From T1Sed10-7 sp041685505 (GTDB lineage: Bacteria; Actinomycetota; Nitriliruptoria; Nitriliruptorales; Nitriliruptoraceae), in the NCBI GenBank assembly GCA_041685505.1, contig JAWLFQ010000001.1, positions 1 through 64,000 on the forward strand: a stretch of 64,000 bases of DNA, given 5' to 3'. A program made the position numbers and the translations under genes. The notes under the pieces were generated by a model. It was not told the DNA's origin. It made no database searches and saw nothing but the letters and a program-made list of their open reading frames with translations. Below are positions 60,350-64,000 of the stretch, piece after piece (the stretch's first letter is position 1; the number at the start of each line of letters is the position of its first letter).

Positions 60350-62773
60350 GTGTCCGACACCTCCGACACCACCACCGCTTCCCCCTCCCCGCCTGCCGGG
60401 CAGGTCGCCTCGGCGTTCCAGGGCGCGCCGGCCTTCCCCGCCGAGGAGATCCTCACCCCCGAGCGGGCCCGCGAGCTCGGTTACGAGCTCGGGCTGCGGG
60501 GTGACGAGTACGACCGCATCGTGGCGACGCTGGGTCGTGTGCCCACCGTGGCCGAGCTCGGGATGTACTCGGTGATGTGGTCGGAGCACTGCTCCTACAA
60601 GTCCTCCAAGATCCATCTCCGGGGTCTCGCCCACGACGAACCCTGGGTGATCGCCGGCCCCGGTGAGAACGCCGGCGTGGTCGACGTCGGTGATGGCCTC
60701 GCGGTGGCCTTCAAGATCGAGTCCCACAACCACCCGAGCTACGTCGAGCCCTTCCAGGGCGCCGCGACCGGGGTCGGGGGGATCCTGCGTGACATCTTCA
60801 CCATGGGCGCCCGTCCCATCGCGGTGATGGACCCGCTGCGCTTCGGCGACCCGGGTGGCTGGACCGACGGCGGCGGGGTCACACACCCACCCGACGCCCT
60901 GCAACGCCACCTCGTCGACGGGGTCGTGCGCGGCGTCGGCCACTACGGCAACTGCGTCGGTGTGCCCAACATCGGCGGCGAGGTGGTCTTCGACCCCACC
61001 TACGCCGGCAACCCCCTGACCAACGTGCTGGCGATCGGGGTGATGGACCGCGACCGGCTCCAGCTCGCCAAGGCCGAGGCGGTCGGTCATCTCGCCGTCC
61101 TGCTCGGCTCGGCCACCGGCCGTGACGGCATCGGTGGGGCCTCGGTGCTCGCGAGCCAGGAGTTCGATGCCGGGCTCGACGCCAAGCGTCCGAACGTGCA
61201 GGTCGGCGACCCCTTCGCGGAGAAGCTGCTCATCGAGTGCTGCCTGGAGCTCTACGCGCGTGACCTGATCTCCGGCATCCAGGACATGGGTGCGGCGGGG
61301 ATCGCGTGTTCCACCTCGGAGCTGGCATCGGCGGCGTCGCTGGGCATGGATGTCGACCTCGACCGGGTGCAGCTGCGCGAGCCGTCCATGGAGTCGTGGG
61401 AGATCCTGTGCTCGGAGTCCCAGGAGCGCATGCTCGCCCTGGTCGCTCCCGAACGGCTCGTCGAGGTGGAGCAGGTCGCAGCCCGCTGGGGGGTCCCCAC
61501 GGCGGTGGTCGGTGAGGTGGTCGCCGGCGACGCCCTGCGACTGACCCGCGGTGGTGCCCCGATCGCGGACCTGCCCGCACGCTCCCTGGCCGACGAGGGC
61601 CCCACCTACGACCGGCCCCGGGTACGGCCCGACTGGTTGGATGCCTACGCCGAGGTGGCCGCGGAGGAGCTCGACGCGACGTGGCCGGGTGGCACGTCAG
61701 AGGCGGCAACCGGTCGGGCCCGGCGGTCGATGGAGGACACGGCGCTGGCCTTCCTCTCGAGCCCGAACGTCGCGTCGAAGCGGTGGGTGTTCGAGCAGTA
61801 CGACCAGCACGTGCTGGCGGGCACCGTGCTCGGGCCCGGCATGGCGGATGCGGGCGTCGTGCGCCTGCCCGACAGCCACCGTGCGGTCGCCTGCTCCACC
61901 GACGGCAACGGCCTCCTGTGCGAGCTCGACCCCATCGAGGGCACCCGGCGGGTGGTCGCCGAGGCCTTCCGCAACGTCGCCGCCACGGGTGCCCGACCCC
62001 TGGCGACCACCAACTGCCTGAACTTCGGCAACCCCGAGCGCCCGGAGATCATGTGGCAGCTCGCTGCCTCGATCGAGGCGATGGGCGCAGCCTGTCGCAC
62101 CCTCGGTGTACCCGTCACCGGCGGCAACGTGTCGCTGTACAACGAGACCCGGGGTCGGGCGATCCACCCCACGCCGGTGGTCGGGGTCCTGGGGGTGCTG
62201 GCCGACGCCGAGGACGCGCTCGGGCTGGCCTTCGAGGACGTGGGCGACCTGGTGTTCCTGCTCGGGGCGCCGACGGCACCGGGGCTGGCGGGCTCGGAGC
62301 TCCAGCGTTGGCTCGGTGCACCGCTGGGAGGCGTGCTCGCCCCCGTCGACCTGGATCTCGAGGGCGCGATCGCCGAGGTGCTGCACGAGGCTGCGCGCGA
62401 GCGGCTGCTGTCCAGCGCCCACGATGTCGGCAACGGTGGGCTGCTGGTGGCGCTCGCCGAGTCCTGCGTGGCCGGTGACGTCGGCGTCGAGGTGGACCTC
62501 TCGGCGGTCGGGGCGGCGGACACCGACGAGGCGGGCGCGGAGCTGTCCGCGACCCAGCAGCTGTTCAGCGAGTCCCCGGGCCGGGTGCTCATCACGGTGC
62601 CCTCCACCCACGTCCGTGCCGTCGCGCAGCTGTGCGCCGACACCGAGGTGCCGCTGACCGACGTCGGCACCGTGGGTGGGGACCGCGTCCGTGTCCGTGG
62701 GCTCGTCGACCTCGACCTCGAGGACGTCCGCCTGGCCTCCGGCAGCGGTCTGACCGACCTGCTCGGGTCGTGA
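60350..62773 (+). CDS. purL: Phosphoribosylformylglycinamidine synthase subunit PurL
   Basis: 807-residue ATP-dependent FGAM synthase large subunit of the small-PurL type that needs PurS and PurQ. Landmarks: MWSEHCSYKSSK, VAFKIESHNHPSYVEPFQGA, GVGGILRDIFTMGARPIA, QDMGAAGIACSTSELAS, SSAHDVGNGGLL. Slightly longer N-terminus (~25 residues, Ser/Thr/Pro rich) than usual. GTG start; the ribosome site is weak (AGGCCACCGCC). TAGGCT at 60290-60295 is the likely -10. The stop is 9 nt before purK. Confidence 0.96.
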   Translation: MSDTSDTTTASPSPPAGQVASAFQGAPAFPAEEILTPERARELGYELGLRGDEYDRIVATLGRVPTVAELGMYSVMWSEHCSYKSSKIHLRGLAHDEPWVIAGPGENAGVVDVGDGLAVAFKIESHNHPSYVEPFQGAATGVGGILRDIFTMGARPIAVMDPLRFGDPGGWTDGGGVTHPPDALQRHLVDGVVRGVGHYGNCVGVPNIGGEVVFDPTYAGNPLTNVLAIGVMDRDRLQLAKAEAVGHLAVLLGSATGRDGIGGASVLASQEFDAGLDAKRPNVQVGDPFAEKLLIECCLELYARDLISGIQDMGAAGIACSTSELASAASLGMDVDLDRVQLREPSMESWEILCSESQERMLALVAPERLVEVEQVAARWGVPTAVVGEVVAGDALRLTRGGAPIADLPARSLADEGPTYDRPRVRPDWLDAYAEVAAEELDATWPGGTSEAATGRARRSMEDTALAFLSSPNVASKRWVFEQYDQHVLAGTVLGPGMADAGVVRLPDSHRAVACSTDGNGLLCELDPIEGTRRVVAEAFRNVAATGARPLATTNCLNFGNPERPEIMWQLAASIEAMGAACRTLGVPVTGGNVSLYNETRGRAIHPTPVVGVLGVLADAEDALGLAFEDVGDLVFLLGAPTAPGLAGSELQRWLGAPLGGVLAPVDLDLEGAIAEVLHEAARERLLSSAHDVGNGGLLVALAESCVAGDVGVEVDLSAVGAADTDEAGAELSATQQLFSESPGRVLITVPSTHVRAVAQLCADTEVPLTDVGTVGGDRVRVRGLVDLDLEDVRLASGSGLTDLLGS

Positions 62774-62782
62774 GGAGCCACC

Positions 62783-63955
62783 ATGGTCGAGCGTGACGCC
62801 CATCGCGATGCCCCCAGCCGGGGCGCCACGGCACGGGTCGGGATGGTGGGTGCCGGCCAACTCGCCCGCATGACCCAGTCGGCGGCGATCGACCTCGGCG
62901 TGGAGCTCCACGTGCTGGCCACCCGCACCGACGAGCCGGCGGTGCTGGCAGGTGCCCGCTGCCACCTCGGTGCCCCCGACGACGAGACGGCGTTGCTGGC
63001 CTTCGCCGATGCCGTGGACGTGGTCACCCTCGACCACGAGCTGGTCGCCGACGCCGGCCTCGCGCAGATGGCCGACCGTGGCCACGCGGTGCATCCGAGC
63101 GCTGCCGCCCTTCTGCATGCCAAGGACAAGCTCCATGCCCGCGAGCAGCTGGCGGGCCTCGGGCTGCCGGTACCGGCCTACACCGCCGTGTCATCGGTCG
63201 AGGAGGTGGCAGCCTTCGCCGAGGACCACGGGTGGCCCGTGGTGTGCAAGGCGCGCCGCGGCGGCTACGACGGCCGGGGTGTCGAGGTGGTCGCTGACCG
63301 CGCCGGCGCCGCCGAGGTGCTCTCCCGCGGTGGGGACTGGCTCGCCGAGGAACTGGTCGACATCGAGGTCGAGCTCGCGGTGGTCACCGCCCGGCGCCCC
63401 GGCGGTGCGCGCGTCACCTACCCCGTGGTGGAGACGGTGCAGGCGGGCGGCATCTGCGTGGAGCTGCTCCAACCCGCGCGGGTGTCGGACGAGGTCGCCG
63501 CCGCCGCTACGGCGCTCGGCCAGCAGGTCGCCGATGCCGTGGACGGGGTCGGCATCGTGGCGGTGGAGTTGTTCGTCGACCGCGCCGGAGCGCTGACGAT
63601 CAACGAACTGGCGCTGCGACCCCACAACTCGGGGCACGCCACGATCGAGGCGGCGGTCACCTCGCAGTTCCACAACCACCTGCGCGCCGTGCTGGACTGG
63701 CCCTTGGGCGACCCCTCGCTGCGCGTCCCGGCCGTTGCGATGGTCAACCTGCTGGGCCCCGCGGGTGCGGCGGGTGAGGACCGGGTCGCCGCGGCGTTGC
63801 CCGACGCCCTGGAGGTGTCCGGCGCAGCGGTGCACCTGTACGGCAAGGCCTCGCGCCCGGGCCGCAAGATCGGCCACGTCACCGTGACCGGCGACGACAT
63901 CGAGGTGGCCCTCGCCGCGGCACGTGACGCCGCCGACCGACTGGTCGGTCGGTGA
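62783..63955 (+). CDS. purK: N5-carboxyaminoimidazole ribonucleotide synthase
   Basis: 390-residue ATP-grasp enzyme carboxylating AIR with bicarbonate and ATP. VGMVGAGQLARM is the N-terminal dinucleotide-like loop; VCKARRGGYDGRGVEVV the ATP-grasp loop; INELALRPHNSGHATIEA the metal/ATP site. GAGGAGCC precedes the ATG. It is close behind purL, and purE would be expected next. Another bicarbonate-consuming enzyme in this window. Confidence 0.95.
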   Translation: MVERDAHRDAPSRGATARVGMVGAGQLARMTQSAAIDLGVELHVLATRTDEPAVLAGARCHLGAPDDETALLAFADAVDVVTLDHELVADAGLAQMADRGHAVHPSAAALLHAKDKLHAREQLAGLGLPVPAYTAVSSVEEVAAFAEDHGWPVVCKARRGGYDGRGVEVVADRAGAAEVLSRGGDWLAEELVDIEVELAVVTARRPGGARVTYPVVETVQAGGICVELLQPARVSDEVAAAATALGQQVADAVDGVGIVAVELFVDRAGALTINELALRPHNSGHATIEAAVTSQFHNHLRAVLDWPLGDPSLRVPAVAMVNLLGPAGAAGEDRVAAALPDALEVSGAAVHLYGKASRPGRKIGHVTVTGDDIEVALAAARDAADRLVGR

Positions 63956-63966
63956 CGACGGGCGTG

Positions 63967-64000
63967 ATGCCACCGGCCGTGAGCGGCGCGGCCCACCACC
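63967..64000 (+). CDS. Possible start of a downstream gene (purE expected), truncated
   Basis: ATG at 63967 opens a frame to the window end (MPPAVSGAAHH). It is 11 nt past purK and purE is commonly next. Too short to identify and with no clear ribosome site. Confidence 0.25.
   Translation, partial: MPPAVSGAAHH

Noticed and set aside
1..64000. CRISPR arrays, tRNAs, IS elements, prophage genes
   Set aside because: None seen: no regularly spaced repeats, no cloverleaf in intergenic spaces, no transposase or integrase motifs.

Overview
This 64 kb window has very high G+C, with G/C-ending codons and frequent GTG starts. Gene content and lack of synteny to familiar Streptomyces or Mycobacterium regions suggest a deep-branching actinobacterium. 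Supporting families are a DasR-like nag regulator, a response regulator/kinase/GerMN-lipoprotein set like MtrAB-LpqB, split LigD functions, and osmoprotectant and Na+/H+ transporters. A halotolerant Nitriliruptoria-type organism would fit, but that placement is inference. No tRNA, rRNA, insertion sequence, phage gene or CRISPR array was seen. The sequence is a draft: two 100-N gaps (51960-52059 and 55945-56044) are each flanked by an exact 99-bp duplication, so they are probably contig overlaps padded with Ns and not real missing DNA.

Layout. 1-324 is the end of malate synthase G. 435-6159 holds a cyclopropane-fatty-acid-synthase-like methyltransferase, an unusual P2-type ATPase, a VIT1/CCC1-like protein and a TrkA-C membrane protein. 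6170-9133 (minus) holds a small ferritin-like protein and a tightly coupled phosphoribosyltransferase / dienelactone hydrolase / erythromycin-esterase-like operon. 9240-11785 (minus) encodes the three LigD activities as three separate genes. 11951-19712 is an ion and osmolyte block: two cation/proton antiporters (one with a universal-stress-like C-terminus), a BCCT betaine transporter with an orphan ProX binding protein, a cupredoxin-like lipoprotein and a cupin. 19866-24623 has otsB, a GH65 enzyme and pncB.

24727-34272 holds a second (Ca2+-type) P-ATPase, two DUF1269 paralogues, a LapA-like protein, an MFS drug exporter, an aldo/keto reductase and a ThrE-family exporter. 34341-37493 is an amino-sugar module (nagA, SIS-domain isomerase/deaminase, GntR regulator) with two dre-like operators in the divergent promoter. 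37617-41926 is an envelope-signalling cluster. 41957-43567 has a class III CoA-transferase and a cupin. 43600-49119 is an inorganic-carbon module: beta-carbonic anhydrase, DabB, DabA and a PII-like protein, with a promoter that looks leaderless.

49158-52356 has a winged-helix regulator, ornithine aminotransferase, a membrane protein and deoC (artificially split). 52359-55751 is pyruvate carboxylase, a bicarbonate-using enzyme a few kb from the bicarbonate-accumulation genes. 56210-63955 carries a lone receiver-domain protein and the purine genes purS, purQ, purL and purK, interrupted by a membrane protein, an MFS transporter and a small reverse-strand gene.

The common theme is stress, osmotic and ion homeostasis plus central anaplerosis. 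A recurrent TASSST-like hexamer lies shortly upstream of many probable transcription-unit heads and looks like this genome's -10 element.
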